A program made the translations under genes and the position numbers. A DNA stretch of 64,000 nt from Streptomyces sp. NBC_00289 (GTDB taxonomy: Bacteria > Actinomycetota > Actinomycetes > Streptomycetales > Streptomycetaceae): the NCBI RefSeq assembly GCF_041435115.1, contig NZ_CP108046.1, positions 3,844,001-3,908,000 on the forward strand. Reading direction: 5' to 3'. The notes under the pieces were generated by a model. The model saw only the letters and a list, made by a program, of their open reading frames with translations, was not told the DNA's origin and did no database searches. Position 1 is the first letter of the stretch. Each line of letters starts with the position of its first letter. Below, piece after piece: positions 51,761-60,628 of the stretch.

Positions 51761-52081
51761 TTACTGGTTCTGCGGCGGCAGCGCGGCGACGAAGGGGTGG
51801 TCGCGCTCGATCAGGCCCAGCTTGCTGGCGCCGCCGGGAGAGCCGAGTTCGTCGAAGAACTCGACGTTCGCCTTGTAGTAGTCCTTCCACTCCTCCGGAG
51901 TGTCGTCCTCGTAGAAGATCGCCTCGACCGGGCAGACCGGCTCACAGGCGCCGCAGTCGACGCATTCGTCCGGGTGGATGTACAAGGACCGCTGGCCCTC
52001 GTAGATGCAGTCGACCGGGCACTCCTCGATGCACGCCTTGTCCTTGACGTCGACACAAGGCTGCGCGATGACGTAGGTCAC
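51761..52081 (-). CDS. fdxA: 7Fe ferredoxin
   Basis: The protein has 106 residues starting MTYVIAQPCVDVKDKACIEECPVDCIYEG. The Cys pattern is that of actinobacterial 7Fe ferredoxins: one set of three Cys for a [3Fe-4S] cluster (C9, C17, then CPVDC) and a CVDCGACEPVCPVEAI set for a [4Fe-4S] cluster. The C-terminal extension EEWKDYYKANVEFFDELGSPGGASKLG is typical. It is a small cytosolic electron carrier for oxidoreductases such as P450s. It starts 140 bases from the divergent GNAT-type gene. Confidence 0.95.
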   Translation of the reverse strand: MTYVIAQPCVDVKDKACIEECPVDCIYEGQRSLYIHPDECVDCGACEPVCPVEAIFYEDDTPEEWKDYYKANVEFFDELGSPGGASKLGLIERDHPFVAALPPQNQ

Positions 52082-52221
52082 GCTGTCGTTCCTCCTCGAT
52101 AGGGCGCTGGCGGGCCTCCACAGGCTCCGCCGCCTGGCGCGCGGGAGCGCGGCGTCGTCGATGCCCGCCTCTAGTATCTCCGTTCCCGGGCATGATCCGA
52201 ACAGGAGGGGTGAACCGACCT

Positions 52222-53265
52222 GTGGAAATCTCTGCGACCGGACGTCTCGTGGTCCGTCTCACCGCCGCTGACGTGGGCAAACGGGTCTCCGTACGGTCCA
52301 TGATCGAACATGCGGCGGCGGGTGAGAAGTTCACCGACACGGTCGGTGTTCTCACATCATGGGACAAGGGTGTGCTGCGGATCACACGCAAGGACGGCCG
52401 CAGTGTCCGTATTCCGGAATCGGCGCTGGTGGCGGGCAAGATCGTGCCCCCGGCGCCGGCCCGCCGACGCGGCCCCGCCGCCTCCTACGAGGAGCTGGCG
52501 CGGGTGTCCTCGCGCGCGTGGCGGCCACTGGTGAGCGAGCGGCTGGGCGAGTGGGAGCTGCGGGCCGCCGAAGGCTTCACGCGGCGGGCGAACTCCGTGC
52601 TGCCGCTCGGCGACCCCGGCCTGCCGCTCGACGAGGCGCTGACCGCCGTACGGCGCTGGTACGGCGAGCGGGAGCTGCCCGCCTACGTGCAGACCGCCAC
52701 CGGCGCCGCGGGGACGCAGGAGCTGCTGAGCGCGGAGCTGGAGCGGCGGGGCTGGGTGCGGGAGGTGACCGCCGAGCTGTGGACCGGCGCGCTCGCGCCG
52801 GTGGCCGACCGGGAGGAGGCCCCCGGCGTCCTGCTGTCCCGGGAGGCGGACGAGGCCTGGCTCGCGCGCTATCAGCGCAAGGGGGTGAGCGAGGTGGCCC
52901 TGAAGGTGCTGGGCAGCGGCCCCTCGGTGTGGTTCGCGACCGTGCCGGGTGCGGCGGCGGGCGCGGCTCCCGCCGCGATCGGGCGGTGTGTCGTCGACGG
53001 ACGGTGGGCGGGCTTCGCCGCCGTCGAGGTGGATCCCGCGCTACGGCGGCGGGGGCTGGCCGGGACCGTGATGACCGCGCTGGCCCGGCGCGCGCTCGAC
53101 GAGGGCGCGTCGGCCGGGTGGCTGCAGGTCGAGACGGACAATGTGGGAGCGCAGGCGTTGTACGACCAGCTGGGTTTCACGGCGCACCACGCGTACCACC
53201 ACTACCGCGAACCGGAACGCGTCGAACCCGGAAGTGCCGGCACCGGCCGGTACCGATCGTCCTGA
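52222..53265 (+). CDS. GNAT N-acetyltransferase with N-terminal extra domain
   Basis: The protein has 347 residues from GTG 52222, with aggagggg 11 bases upstream; GTG 52207-type and ATG 52192 starts are possible. Residues 1-75 (EISATGRLVVRLTAADVGKRVSVRSM...GVLRITRKDGRSVRIPESALVAGKIVPP) form a small beta domain typical of these actinobacterial proteins. Residues about 255-335 hold the GNAT core (AAVEVDPALRRRGLAGTVMTALARRALDEGA, the R/Q-x2-G-x-G/A acetyl-CoA loop; then LQVETDNVGAQALYDQLGF). The acetylated substrate is unknown. The SirB1-type gene follows 17 bases later, probably in the same unit. Confidence 0.86.
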   Translation: MEISATGRLVVRLTAADVGKRVSVRSMIEHAAAGEKFTDTVGVLTSWDKGVLRITRKDGRSVRIPESALVAGKIVPPAPARRRGPAASYEELARVSSRAWRPLVSERLGEWELRAAEGFTRRANSVLPLGDPGLPLDEALTAVRRWYGERELPAYVQTATGAAGTQELLSAELERRGWVREVTAELWTGALAPVADREEAPGVLLSREADEAWLARYQRKGVSEVALKVLGSGPSVWFATVPGAAAGAAPAAIGRCVVDGRWAGFAAVEVDPALRRRGLAGTVMTALARRALDEGASAGWLQVETDNVGAQALYDQLGFTAHHAYHHYREPERVEPGSAGTGRYRSS

Positions 53266-53282
53266 GAGGGCACGAGCCAGCT

Positions 53283-54131
53283 ATGCGTCCTCCCTATCCC
53301 CCGCCGCCCGAGCGCTCCGCCGAACTACGGCAGCGGTTCGCCGCAGAGGCGCGCTCCGAGCGTCCCGACCTGTCCGCGCTGTGCCTGCTGCTCGGCGCGG
53401 AGGCCGACGGGGAGCTGGACGACGCCGGGCTCGACAGCGCGCAGATCGAGCTGGACAAGCTCGCCGGACAGCTGCCGTTCCGGCCGGGCGGACCGCGCTC
53501 GTGGGCGGTCGCGCTACGGGAACTGCTGGGGGAACGGTCCGGGTTCCGCGGGTTCCCCGCGGACTACCAGCGGCTCGAGTCCTCGTTGCTGCACCGGGTG
53601 CTGGCGCGACGGCGGGGGCTGCCGATCCTGCTGTCGGTGCTGTGGATGGAGGTCGCGAGACGGGCGGGGGCGCCGGTGTACGGGGTGGCTCTGCCGGGGC
53701 ACTTCGTGGTCGGGTTCGGCACCGAGGAGCAGGTGCTCGCCGATCCCTTCGACGGGGGGCGCGTGCTGAGCGGGTCCGACGCGGAGCTGCTGGTGGCGGG
53801 GGCCACCGGGGCGCCGTTGCATCCGTCGATGCTCGGTCCCGCGGAGCCGCTGGAGGTGGTGGTGCGGATCCTGAACAACGTCCGGGCGTGGGCCGCGGCG
53901 CGGCCCGAGCGGTCGGACGTCTCCCTGTGGGCCGTCGAGTTGTCGCTGCTGCTGCCCTCGCATCCGGCGCGGTTGCGCTACGAGCGGGCCCAGTTGCTCG
54001 TGCAGCGGGGGGACTTCGTCGAGGGCGCGGCCGAACTCGACGCGTACGCCGAGGTGGTGGGCGCGGTGGACGAGCCGGCCGCGGCACGGGTCCGGGACCA
54101 GGCGCACGCCGCGCGGGCGATGCTGAACTGA
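53283..54131 (+). CDS. Transglutaminase-like SirB1 family protein
   Basis: The protein has 282 residues from ATG 53283. The core SSLLHRVLARRRGLPILLSVLWMEVARRAGAPVYGVALPGHFVVGF carries the SirB1/transglutaminase-like fold, with the His and Asp (DPFDGG) region, but the usual active-site Cys is missing (GLPILLS in its place), so peptidase activity is doubtful. A TPR-like helix region follows (YERAQLLVQRGDFVEGAAELDAYAEV). The role in actinobacteria is unknown. It converges with the response regulator gene. Confidence 0.82.
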   Translation: MRPPYPPPPERSAELRQRFAAEARSERPDLSALCLLLGAEADGELDDAGLDSAQIELDKLAGQLPFRPGGPRSWAVALRELLGERSGFRGFPADYQRLESSLLHRVLARRRGLPILLSVLWMEVARRAGAPVYGVALPGHFVVGFGTEEQVLADPFDGGRVLSGSDAELLVAGATGAPLHPSMLGPAEPLEVVVRILNNVRAWAAARPERSDVSLWAVELSLLLPSHPARLRYERAQLLVQRGDFVEGAAELDAYAEVVGAVDEPAAARVRDQAHAARAMLN

Positions 54132-54168
54132 GTCCCCGGCGCCTCCCGGGGACGCGGTCGGCCGCGTC

Positions 54169-54783
54169 TCACAGCCAGCCCTTCTCCCGCGCCGCGCGGA
54201 CCGCCTCCGCCCGGTTGCGTACCGCCAGTTTCTGGATCGCCGTGGAGAGGTAGTTGCGGACCGTCCCCTGGGACAGGTGCAGGGCCGTGGCCAGTTCGGC
54301 GTTGGTGGAGCCGTCCGCCGCCGCCCGGAGAACCTCGCGTTCGCGGTCGGTCAGGGGGTTGGCGCCCCCCGCCAGGGCCGCCGCGGCGAGCGTGGGGTCG
54401 ATGACCCGTTCACCGGCCAGCACCTTGCGTACCGCGGCGGCGAGTTGGGCGGCCGGGGCGTCCTTGACCAGGAAGGCGTCGGCGCCGGCTTCCATCGCGC
54501 TGCGGAGGTAGCCGGGGCGGCCGAAGGTGGTCAGGACGACCAGCTTCACCCCGGGGAGCTCCCGGTGCACCAGGCCCGCGGCCTCGATGCCGGTCGCGCC
54601 CGGCATCTCGATGTCCAGCAGGGCAACGTCCACGTCGTGCTCGCGGGCGGCGGCCAGGACCTCGTCGCCGCGCGCCACCTGGGCGACGACCTCGATGTCG
54701 TCCTCGAGGCCGAGCAGTGCGGCCAGCGCCTCGCGGACCATCGACTGGTCCTCGGCGAGCAGGACCTTGATCGTGCGGCTCAT
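54169..54783 (-). CDS. LuxR-family two-component response regulator
   Basis: The protein has 204 residues from ATG 54783, which overlaps the kinase stop as ATGA. The receiver has LLAEDQSMVREAL, the phospho-acceptor Asp in VALLDIEMPG and the switch Lys in FLVKDAP. The output is a LuxR HTH (LTDREREVLRAAADGSTNAELATALHLSQGTVRNYLSTAIQKL). It is the last gene of an ABC-2/kinase/regulator operon, and probably controls that operon through the 14-bp palindrome upstream of the ABC gene. Its trigger is unknown. Confidence 0.94.
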   Translation of the reverse strand: MSRTIKVLLAEDQSMVREALAALLGLEDDIEVVAQVARGDEVLAAAREHDVDVALLDIEMPGATGIEAAGLVHRELPGVKLVVLTTFGRPGYLRSAMEAGADAFLVKDAPAAQLAAAVRKVLAGERVIDPTLAAAALAGGANPLTDREREVLRAAADGSTNAELATALHLSQGTVRNYLSTAIQKLAVRNRAEAVRAAREKGWL

Positions 54784-55970
54784 GCGCCGGATCCTACGTC
54801 GGCCGCGCCGCCGGCCGGCACGCGGGCGACAAGCCGGAAGCCGCGCTTGGTGCGGCCCGCCTCCAGGGAGCCGCCCGCCTTCTCCAGGCGCTCGGTGAGG
54901 CCGGTGAGGCCGTTGCCCGGCCCCTTGCCGGAGCCGCCGGAGCCGTCGTTCTCGACGGACAGTTCGCACACCGGCCCGTCGAGGCTCTGGCGGTGCAGCA
55001 CCTCGACCGTGCAGCGCCCGGCGCCGCTGTGCCGTACGACATTGGTGATCGCCTCGCGCAGCGCCCAGGCGAGGGCCGACTCGCTCTCCTCGGGGACGCC
55101 GGTGAGGTCCGGTTCGGAGGGCAGTTCGGCGATGACTCCGGCCGCCGTCAACGCGACCTGCGCGCCCGCGAGTTCGCCGTGCAGGCGCGGGCGGCGGTAG
55201 CCGGTGACGGCCTCGCGCACGTCGACGAGGGCCTGGCGGCTGACCTGTTCGATGTCGGCGATCTGCTGGGCCGCCTTGTCGGGGTGGCCCGGCAGCATCC
55301 GGCCGGCGAGCTCGCTCTTCAGCGTGATCAGGGACAGTGAGTGACCGAGCAGGTCGTGCAGGTCGCGGGCCAGCCGCAGCCGTTCCTCGTTCGCGGCGAG
55401 CTGGGCGACGGTGGCCCGGGCCTTGCGCAACTCTATGGTCGTCCGCACCAGTTGGCCGACGCCGGTCATCGCGAACCCGATCAGCACCACGAGCAGCACC
55501 AGGTCCATGGCGTCCCGCTCGCCGATTCGCAGGCCGACGAGCACCATGGTCGCGGCGGTCAGCGGGATCGTCCAGTACGCCATGCGCAGCGGCAGGGCCG
55601 CCCCGCACGCGACGGAGACGTACACGTAGAGGCCGAGCCACTCCGTGCCGAGCGTGAGGCACAGGACGGTGGCGACGACCGCGAGACCGAGGATCAGGGC
55701 GCCGAGCGTCCGCCCGGAGTACGCCCTGCCACCCATGTTCCGGAAGACCAGCGACAGGTAGACCGCGACGAAGGCCAGCAGGCCCAGCCAGCCGGCCACG
55801 GTCGCGCCCGTGGTGTGGTCGCCGGACACCAGGTCGTGGACCGGCGAGCTGAGGAAGACGAGCCAGACGACGATCCACACGGTCTTGCGCAGCGCCTCGC
55901 GGAGGTTGCGGGGCGACTGTCCCATGCGCGTCAGCGGGGCCGGCCGGGCCTCGTCGGGGTAGCTGCTCAC
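54780..55970 (-). CDS. Sensor histidine kinase (HisKA_3 type)
   Basis: The protein has 396 residues. The GTG at 55970 overlaps the permease stop as GTGA. About five or six membrane spans fill residues 30-190 with little outside sequence, as in intramembrane-sensing kinases. The dimer/phospho-His segment is RLARDLHDLLGHSLSLI, with H in LHDLLGH, and the ATPase part has EAITNVVRHSGAGRCTVEV and GNGLTGLTERLEKAGG. It phosphorylates the LuxR-type regulator encoded next. Close coupling with an ABC exporter suggests that it senses transporter activity or membrane stress, as in Bce- or DesK-like systems. Confidence 0.92.
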   Translation of the reverse strand: MSSYPDEARPAPLTRMGQSPRNLREALRKTVWIVVWLVFLSSPVHDLVSGDHTTGATVAGWLGLLAFVAVYLSLVFRNMGGRAYSGRTLGALILGLAVVATVLCLTLGTEWLGLYVYVSVACGAALPLRMAYWTIPLTAATMVLVGLRIGERDAMDLVLLVVLIGFAMTGVGQLVRTTIELRKARATVAQLAANEERLRLARDLHDLLGHSLSLITLKSELAGRMLPGHPDKAAQQIADIEQVSRQALVDVREAVTGYRRPRLHGELAGAQVALTAAGVIAELPSEPDLTGVPEESESALAWALREAITNVVRHSGAGRCTVEVLHRQSLDGPVCELSVENDGSGGSGKGPGNGLTGLTERLEKAGGSLEAGRTKRGFRLVARVPAGGAADVGSGA

Positions 55971-56707
55971 GCCTTCAGCGTGTCCTTCCGGTACAGCCAG
56001 GCCGCGCCGCCCGCGAAGAGGGCGAGGAAGACGGCGAGGATGGCGACGTCCTTCGCGTGCGGGGCCTGGCTCTGTTCGATGGCCCGCCCCAGGGCAGCGT
56101 ACGCGTGCGTGGGCAGCCACTGCGCGATGTCCTGGAGCCACTGCGGGAACGTCGTCGACGGCATCCACAGGCCGCCGAGCATCGACAGGCCGAAGTAGGT
56201 GATCATCGTGATCGGGCGGACCGCGTCCCCGGACGCCAGGTAGCCGATGGCGACACCGAGCGCGGCGAAGACCAGGCTGCCCGCCCAGATCGCGCCGGTC
56301 AGGGCGAGCCACTGCCAGGCGTCCAGCCGTACGTCCTTCACGACCGCGGCCACGACGAAGACGATGACGATGGACGGCAGGCTGACGACGGCGGCGCTCG
56401 CGGTCTTGGCGAGGACGTAGCCGCGGCCCGGAAGGGGCGTCAGGCGCAGCTGCCGTACCCAGCCGCTCTCCCGCTCCTTGGCGATGCGCTCGCTGTTGCC
56501 CATGAGGACGGCCGTCAGGGCGCCGAAGGAGGCCATGGAGACCATCATGTACGTCGGGACGGTCAGGCCCGTGCCGTCGACCCTGGTGGTGGCGTCGGCG
56601 TTGCCCGCGATGAGCAGGAACAGCGCCGAGGGGTAGATCACCGAGAAGAACAGGAACTTGCGGTTGCGCAGGGCGCGGACGAGTTCCAGCTTGATCAGGC
56701 TGTTCAC
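55967..56707 (-). CDS. ABC-2 type transporter permease
   Basis: The protein has 246 residues, with six spans and a short N-terminal segment (VNSLIKLELVRALRNRKFLFFSVIYP), which is typical for ABC-2 permeases. The GTG at 56707 overlaps the ATPase stop as GTGA. It forms the export channel with the ATPase encoded upstream, probably as a homodimer. The substrate may be a lipid, drug or antimicrobial peptide; this is not visible. Confidence 0.9.
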   Translation of the reverse strand: MNSLIKLELVRALRNRKFLFFSVIYPSALFLLIAGNADATTRVDGTGLTVPTYMMVSMASFGALTAVLMGNSERIAKERESGWVRQLRLTPLPGRGYVLAKTASAAVVSLPSIVIVFVVAAVVKDVRLDAWQWLALTGAIWAGSLVFAALGVAIGYLASGDAVRPITMITYFGLSMLGGLWMPSTTFPQWLQDIAQWLPTHAYAALGRAIEQSQAPHAKDVAILAVFLALFAGGAAWLYRKDTLKA

Positions 56708-57630
56708 AGCGACTTCGCCTCCTCGGCGGCCGTGATGGCGACGAAGGCCTGCTCGAGACCGAGTCCGGCGACCTCCAGGTTGCGGGGGTGGACGCCGAGT
56801 CCGTACAGGGCGTGGACGGTCGCGTCGGCGTCGGAGGACTGGATACGGACGGTGTGGCCCGAGATGTCGATCGAGGTCAGGAAGGGCAGGTTGCGCAGGG
56901 GCTCCTCGTCGAGGGGGCCCTCCAGGTCGAACGACACCCGGCGCGCCCCCGCCTTCGCCTTGATCTCGGCCGCGGTGCCGTCGGCGAGCAGCCGCCCGCG
57001 GTGCAGCACCAGCACCCGGTCGGCGATGGCGTCGGCCTCCTCCAGGTAGTGCGTGGCGAACAGCACGGTCCGTCCCTGGTCGGCCTGTTCGCGCATGGTG
57101 GCCCAGAAGGCCTGGCGGGCGGAGACGTCCATGCCGGTGGTGGGCTCGTCCAGCACGATCAGGTCGCTGTCGCCCGCGGTGGCGAGGGCGAAGCGGACGC
57201 GCTGGGCCTGGCCGCCGGAGAGCTTGTTGACCTTGCGGTCGGCGATCTGGGTGACGCCGGCCCGGGCCAGCACGTCGGTCACCGGGTAGGCCCTCGGGTG
57301 CAGATCGCAGGCCAGCGTGACCAGTTCGCGGACGGTGACCTCGTCCATGAGTCCGCCGCTCTGCAGCATGGCGCCGACGCGTCCGGCGACGATCGCCTCG
57401 CGCGGGCCGGTGCCGAAGATCCGCACCGTGCCGCTGTCGGCCTGCTTGAGGCCGAGCAGCAGGTCGAGCGTGGTCGACTTGCCGGCCCCGTTGGGGCCCA
57501 GCAGCGCCACGGTCTCCCCCGGGTGCAGGCGCAGCGTCAGACCGTCCACGGCCCGGACGTCCCCGTAGCTCTTGCTCACCTGCTCGAACCCGACCACCTC
57601 GGTGGCGGTGGTCGTCGTTGTCGTCGTCAT
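56704..57630 (-). CDS. ABC transporter ATP-binding protein of the ABC-2 exporter
   Basis: The protein has 308 residues from ATG 57630 (MTTTTTTTATEVVGF); ATG 57639 is another choice. Motifs: Walker A GPNGAGKST, Q-loop MLQSGGLMDEVTV, signature LSGGQAQRV, Walker B LIVLDEPTTGMD and switch His ATHYLEEAD. The C-terminal 70 residues are the usual DUF4162-like tail. It drives export through the ABC-2 permease. It is the first gene of the four-gene operon. Confidence 0.93.
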   Translation of the reverse strand: MTTTTTTTATEVVGFEQVSKSYGDVRAVDGLTLRLHPGETVALLGPNGAGKSTTLDLLLGLKQADSGTVRIFGTGPREAIVAGRVGAMLQSGGLMDEVTVRELVTLACDLHPRAYPVTDVLARAGVTQIADRKVNKLSGGQAQRVRFALATAGDSDLIVLDEPTTGMDVSARQAFWATMREQADQGRTVLFATHYLEEADAIADRVLVLHRGRLLADGTAAEIKAKAGARRVSFDLEGPLDEEPLRNLPFLTSIDISGHTVRIQSSDADATVHALYGLGVHPRNLEVAGLGLEQAFVAITAAEEAKSL

Positions 57631-57690
57631 GCCCACCATCGTGGCCGCGCGGGCCCGCCGTCCGGCAGTGTCGAGGGTCCTGACCGGCGG

Positions 57691-57704
57691 ATGACAGATG
57701 TCAT
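57691..57704. promoter_or_regulatory. Palindromic operator candidate upstream of the ABC/kinase operon
   Basis: ATGACA-GA-TGTCAT (57691-57704) is a perfect 6-2-6 palindrome 61 bases upstream of the ATPase start. The spacing fits a binding site for the operon's own LuxR-type regulator. Confidence 0.55.
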
Positions 57705-57723
57705 GTGCGGTAGGTGCCCTACG

Positions 57724-57765
57724 ACGGGAGGGGGCACCCGGCGCGTGCCGGGTGCCCCCTCCCGT
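57724..57765 (-). terminator. Strong hairpin terminator after the PG_binding_4 protein gene
   Basis: A 19-bp perfect stem (57724-57742, starting ACGGGAGGGGG, with 57747-57765) and a 4-base loop gcgt, 24 bases after the stop of the upstream minus-strand gene. Confidence 0.9.
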
Positions 57766-57788
57766 TCGAAGTGAGGCCTGTTGCGGCA

Positions 57789-60059
57789 CTAGCTCGGGGT
57801 GGTGTCGATGACGCCGACGCGTTCCGCCGACGTCTTGCCGCCCAGGGCCTTCCGCAGCGCGATGACGACGTCCTGCGGCAGGACGTCACGCTTCCCGCTC
57901 GCGCCGTCGATCTGCACGCCCTGGAAGGTGGCGCCGTACGCCTCCTTGAGCGCCTCGAGGTCGTACGTGTCCACGAGCTTGCCGTCGACGGCCTTCACGC
58001 CGAGGATCTTCGGCAGTGACACGGGGCCGAACTTGATGCTGTGCACGGCGTCGGTCTGCACGGTGACGAGTCCGGACATCGCCGGCTTGGCGAACTCCTT
58101 CATCATCCGGTCGACCTCGGCGTTCGAGATGGTCGGCTGCTTGGTGGTCGTCGCCACCGCCACCGGCGCGGACGCGTCCGTCTCCACCTGCGTGCGGTAG
58201 GCCTCCTCGACCGCCAGGGTCGACTTGCCGACGTCGATGCCCTTGCCCGCCTTGCCGTACACGGCGACGGCCTTGCCGGACTTGAACGTGATCGTGCCCT
58301 CGGTCGCCGAGCCGGAGCCGCCGGCGGCGTCCTCCAGTGCGGCGTGCAGCTTCTCCTCGTCGACCGGCATGACCGGGTCGACGACCCGGTGGTTGCCGAA
58401 CAGCGAGCCGATGACCGAGACCGGGTTGTAGTCGCTCTGCGCGGCCGCCCGCACCGTGGCCTGGGTGTCGAACTGGAGGCCGGCCTGGTCCGGCTTGAGC
58501 GCGACGGTGTCGCCGCCGACGGACAGCTTCAGCGCCTTGTTCACCCGGTCGCCGAAGGCGTCGTCGAGCTTCTTCACGGCGTCGTCGCGCGTGCCGCCGC
58601 CGATGTCGACGCCGAGCACGGTGGTGCCCTTCGGCACGTCGGAGTGGTTCATCAGCAGACCCGCGCCGTAGGCGAGGCCCCCGATGAGGAACGCGGCGAC
58701 GAAGAGCAGCACCAGCTTGCTGCGGCCCTTCTTTTTCTTCTTCTTGGACGAGGCGGCCGCGGGCACGTTCTGCGCGACCGGCTCGGGCAGCTTCGGAGGC
58801 GTGTGCGGCAGCGGTCCGTCGGTGCGCGCGCCCGGCCCGAACGGCGAGTTCTGGCCGGTCGACGGGACGACGGGGATACCGCTGGTGACGGTGTGCCCGG
58901 AGACGTTGTCCGCGGGCCGGTAGCCGGGCGTGCCGGATTCGGAGGCCGGCTTCTGCGGAGTCAGGATCGCGGTGTCGTCGCTCAGTCCGCCGCCGGGGGC
59001 GCCGGGGCCGCGACCCGTGCGGGGGGCGCCGGGCCCGCCGCCGGCCGACGGCACCAGCGAGCCGTCTCCGGTGACCGGGCCGCCGGTCGGCCCCGCGGGG
59101 CCCTGCGGTCCGCCGGGGCGGCCGGGGCCGTTGGGCCCGTTGAAGCCGCCCTGCCCGTTCGGACCGCCGTAGCCGCCCTGGCCGCCGGACGCGTTCCGGG
59201 CACTCTGGCCGTTCCGGGCACCCTGGCCGTTCTGGGCGCCGCTTCCGTTCTGGGCGCCGCTTCCGTTCTCCGCGAAGTACGGCAGGTCGTCGCGGCGCGG
59301 TTCGCCGCCGCCCGTGCCGGGACGCGGGCCGGTGCCCAGCGGTCCCGCGGCCAAGGCCTCGGTGACGTCGAAGGAGCCGGTGCCGCCGCCGTGCCCGGGG
59401 GCCACGGGCCCGCCGGTGGCACCGCCGGGCAGCCCGGCCCCGTTGGTACCGCCGGGCCGGGAGCCGGCCGGGATACCCATGGAACCGACCACACCGCCGG
59501 GACGGCCGGCGTTCGGACGCGCGGACTCGGGACGCGCGGCGCCGGGGGCGGCCGGAGCGGCCGGGCCGCCGGGAGCGCTCGGCGCGCCCGAAGCTCCGGG
59601 CAGTCCGGCCCCGTTGGAGGGACCGCCGCCCGGACCGCCGCCGCCCGGACCGGACTTGCGCGGCGCGAACCAGTCGCTGGTCTTCTCCCCGGGGCCGGGG
59701 GCGCCCCCGGCCGTGGGATCGGCGGGCGGCGGCTCGGTGGCGCCGGTGGGCGTCGGCGTCGGCGTCGGGATGCCGGACGACGTCGTCTCGCTGTCGGTGG
59801 GGCCGTCGGGGCCCTCGGTGTCCGCGACGGGCGTGCGGACGACGACCGGCGGAATCGGCCGCGATCCGGGGATGTTGATCCGGATGCGGGTCGTCAGCGT
59901 GGTCTCGGTCTTGCGTTCCTCCGGCTTGGCGGCCGAACGGGCCGCTTCCGCACCGTCGTCGGAAGCCATGGGGGTCCCGTACGGCGGCGTCCCCGAAGGG
60001 TATGCGGCTCCGCCGCGCCCGTTGGGCCCGGAGGACGGAGTGTCAGTTTCACGACTCAA
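57789..60059 (-). CDS. Membrane-anchored PG_binding_4/YoaR-like protein with long repetitive cytoplasmic region
   Basis: The protein has 756 residues. The TTG at 60059 follows gggagaa by six bases; no better start is in frame. Residues 1-440 are Gly/Pro/Ala/Asn-rich, with repeats such as NGSGAQNGSGAQNGQGARNGQ, and likely sit in the cytoplasm. A Lys run (SSKKKKKKGRSK) precedes the single span LVLLFVAAFLIGGLAYGAGLLM. The outside part (about 280 residues) carries two YoaR/PG_binding_4-like units (GVDIGGGTRDDAVKKLDDAF, VALKPDQAGLQFD). Such proteins often come with VanW domains, but none is seen here. It may bind the wall at the membrane surface. Function unknown. Confidence 0.83.
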   Translation of the reverse strand: MSRETDTPSSGPNGRGGAAYPSGTPPYGTPMASDDGAEAARSAAKPEERKTETTLTTRIRINIPGSRPIPPVVVRTPVADTEGPDGPTDSETTSSGIPTPTPTPTGATEPPPADPTAGGAPGPGEKTSDWFAPRKSGPGGGGPGGGPSNGAGLPGASGAPSAPGGPAAPAAPGAARPESARPNAGRPGGVVGSMGIPAGSRPGGTNGAGLPGGATGGPVAPGHGGGTGSFDVTEALAAGPLGTGPRPGTGGGEPRRDDLPYFAENGSGAQNGSGAQNGQGARNGQSARNASGGQGGYGGPNGQGGFNGPNGPGRPGGPQGPAGPTGGPVTGDGSLVPSAGGGPGAPRTGRGPGAPGGGLSDDTAILTPQKPASESGTPGYRPADNVSGHTVTSGIPVVPSTGQNSPFGPGARTDGPLPHTPPKLPEPVAQNVPAAASSKKKKKKGRSKLVLLFVAAFLIGGLAYGAGLLMNHSDVPKGTTVLGVDIGGGTRDDAVKKLDDAFGDRVNKALKLSVGGDTVALKPDQAGLQFDTQATVRAAAQSDYNPVSVIGSLFGNHRVVDPVMPVDEEKLHAALEDAAGGSGSATEGTITFKSGKAVAVYGKAGKGIDVGKSTLAVEEAYRTQVETDASAPVAVATTTKQPTISNAEVDRMMKEFAKPAMSGLVTVQTDAVHSIKFGPVSLPKILGVKAVDGKLVDTYDLEALKEAYGATFQGVQIDGASGKRDVLPQDVVIALRKALGGKTSAERVGVIDTTPS

Positions 60060-60217
60060 GGCAGGTTCTCCCGGTTGGCTCCGCCGCCCGCGGTACGACC
60101 TCTCTCGGGCGGCTCGGCGGCGCGCACCACCATACTGGCCACTTCAGGCGTGTATCCCACGACCGCCTGGGAAACCCACACCGGACTCGCACGCGTCAGG
60201 TACGGCGAAGTGGTACG

Positions 60218-60628
60218 TCACTTGCCAAGTCGGACGGCGTCGCCGCCCGGTTGCCGCCCCGGACCAAGGGTGGCGCAGATCACAGCCACGGCCATACCGC
60301 CGAGCAGGAAGAGGTAGGAACCGGCTCCTGCGGCGAAGACGAAGTCGCCCTCCGGGCGGCTGGCGGTCAGCAGCACGACGGCGATCATCCAGCCGGCCGC
60401 GGCGGCGACGGCGGCGCCCCTGCTGCGTACCGCCCGCGCCGCGCCCAGGCACAGCCCGGCCTCGCCGGCCAGGCCGAGCAGCAGCCCGCCCGGGAACCAG
60501 CCGGCCTGCACCAGTGACCCGGCCACGCCGATCAGCGCGCCGAACACCAGAAGGCCCAGGTAGACGGCGGCCCGGCCGGCGGAGGGCCGTTGCAGCGGCT
60601 GGGCGAGCACCGGGGTCCGGTCGTTCAT
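60218..60628 (-). CDS. DUF6113 membrane protein
   Basis: The protein has 136 residues from ATG 60628, which overlaps the mshB stop as ATGA. About four spans are seen, for example [21 protein letters not shown] and [17 protein letters not shown] place it in DUF6113 from its length, span pattern and linkage to mshB in Streptomyces. Function is unknown; coupling suggests co-expression with mycothiol synthesis. Confidence 0.8.
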   Translation of the reverse strand: MNDRTPVLAQPLQRPSAGRAAVYLGLLVFGALIGVAGSLVQAGWFPGGLLLGLAGEAGLCLGAARAVRSRGAAVAAAAGWMIAVVLLTASRPEGDFVFAAGAGSYLFLLGGMAVAVICATLGPGRQPGGDAVRLGK

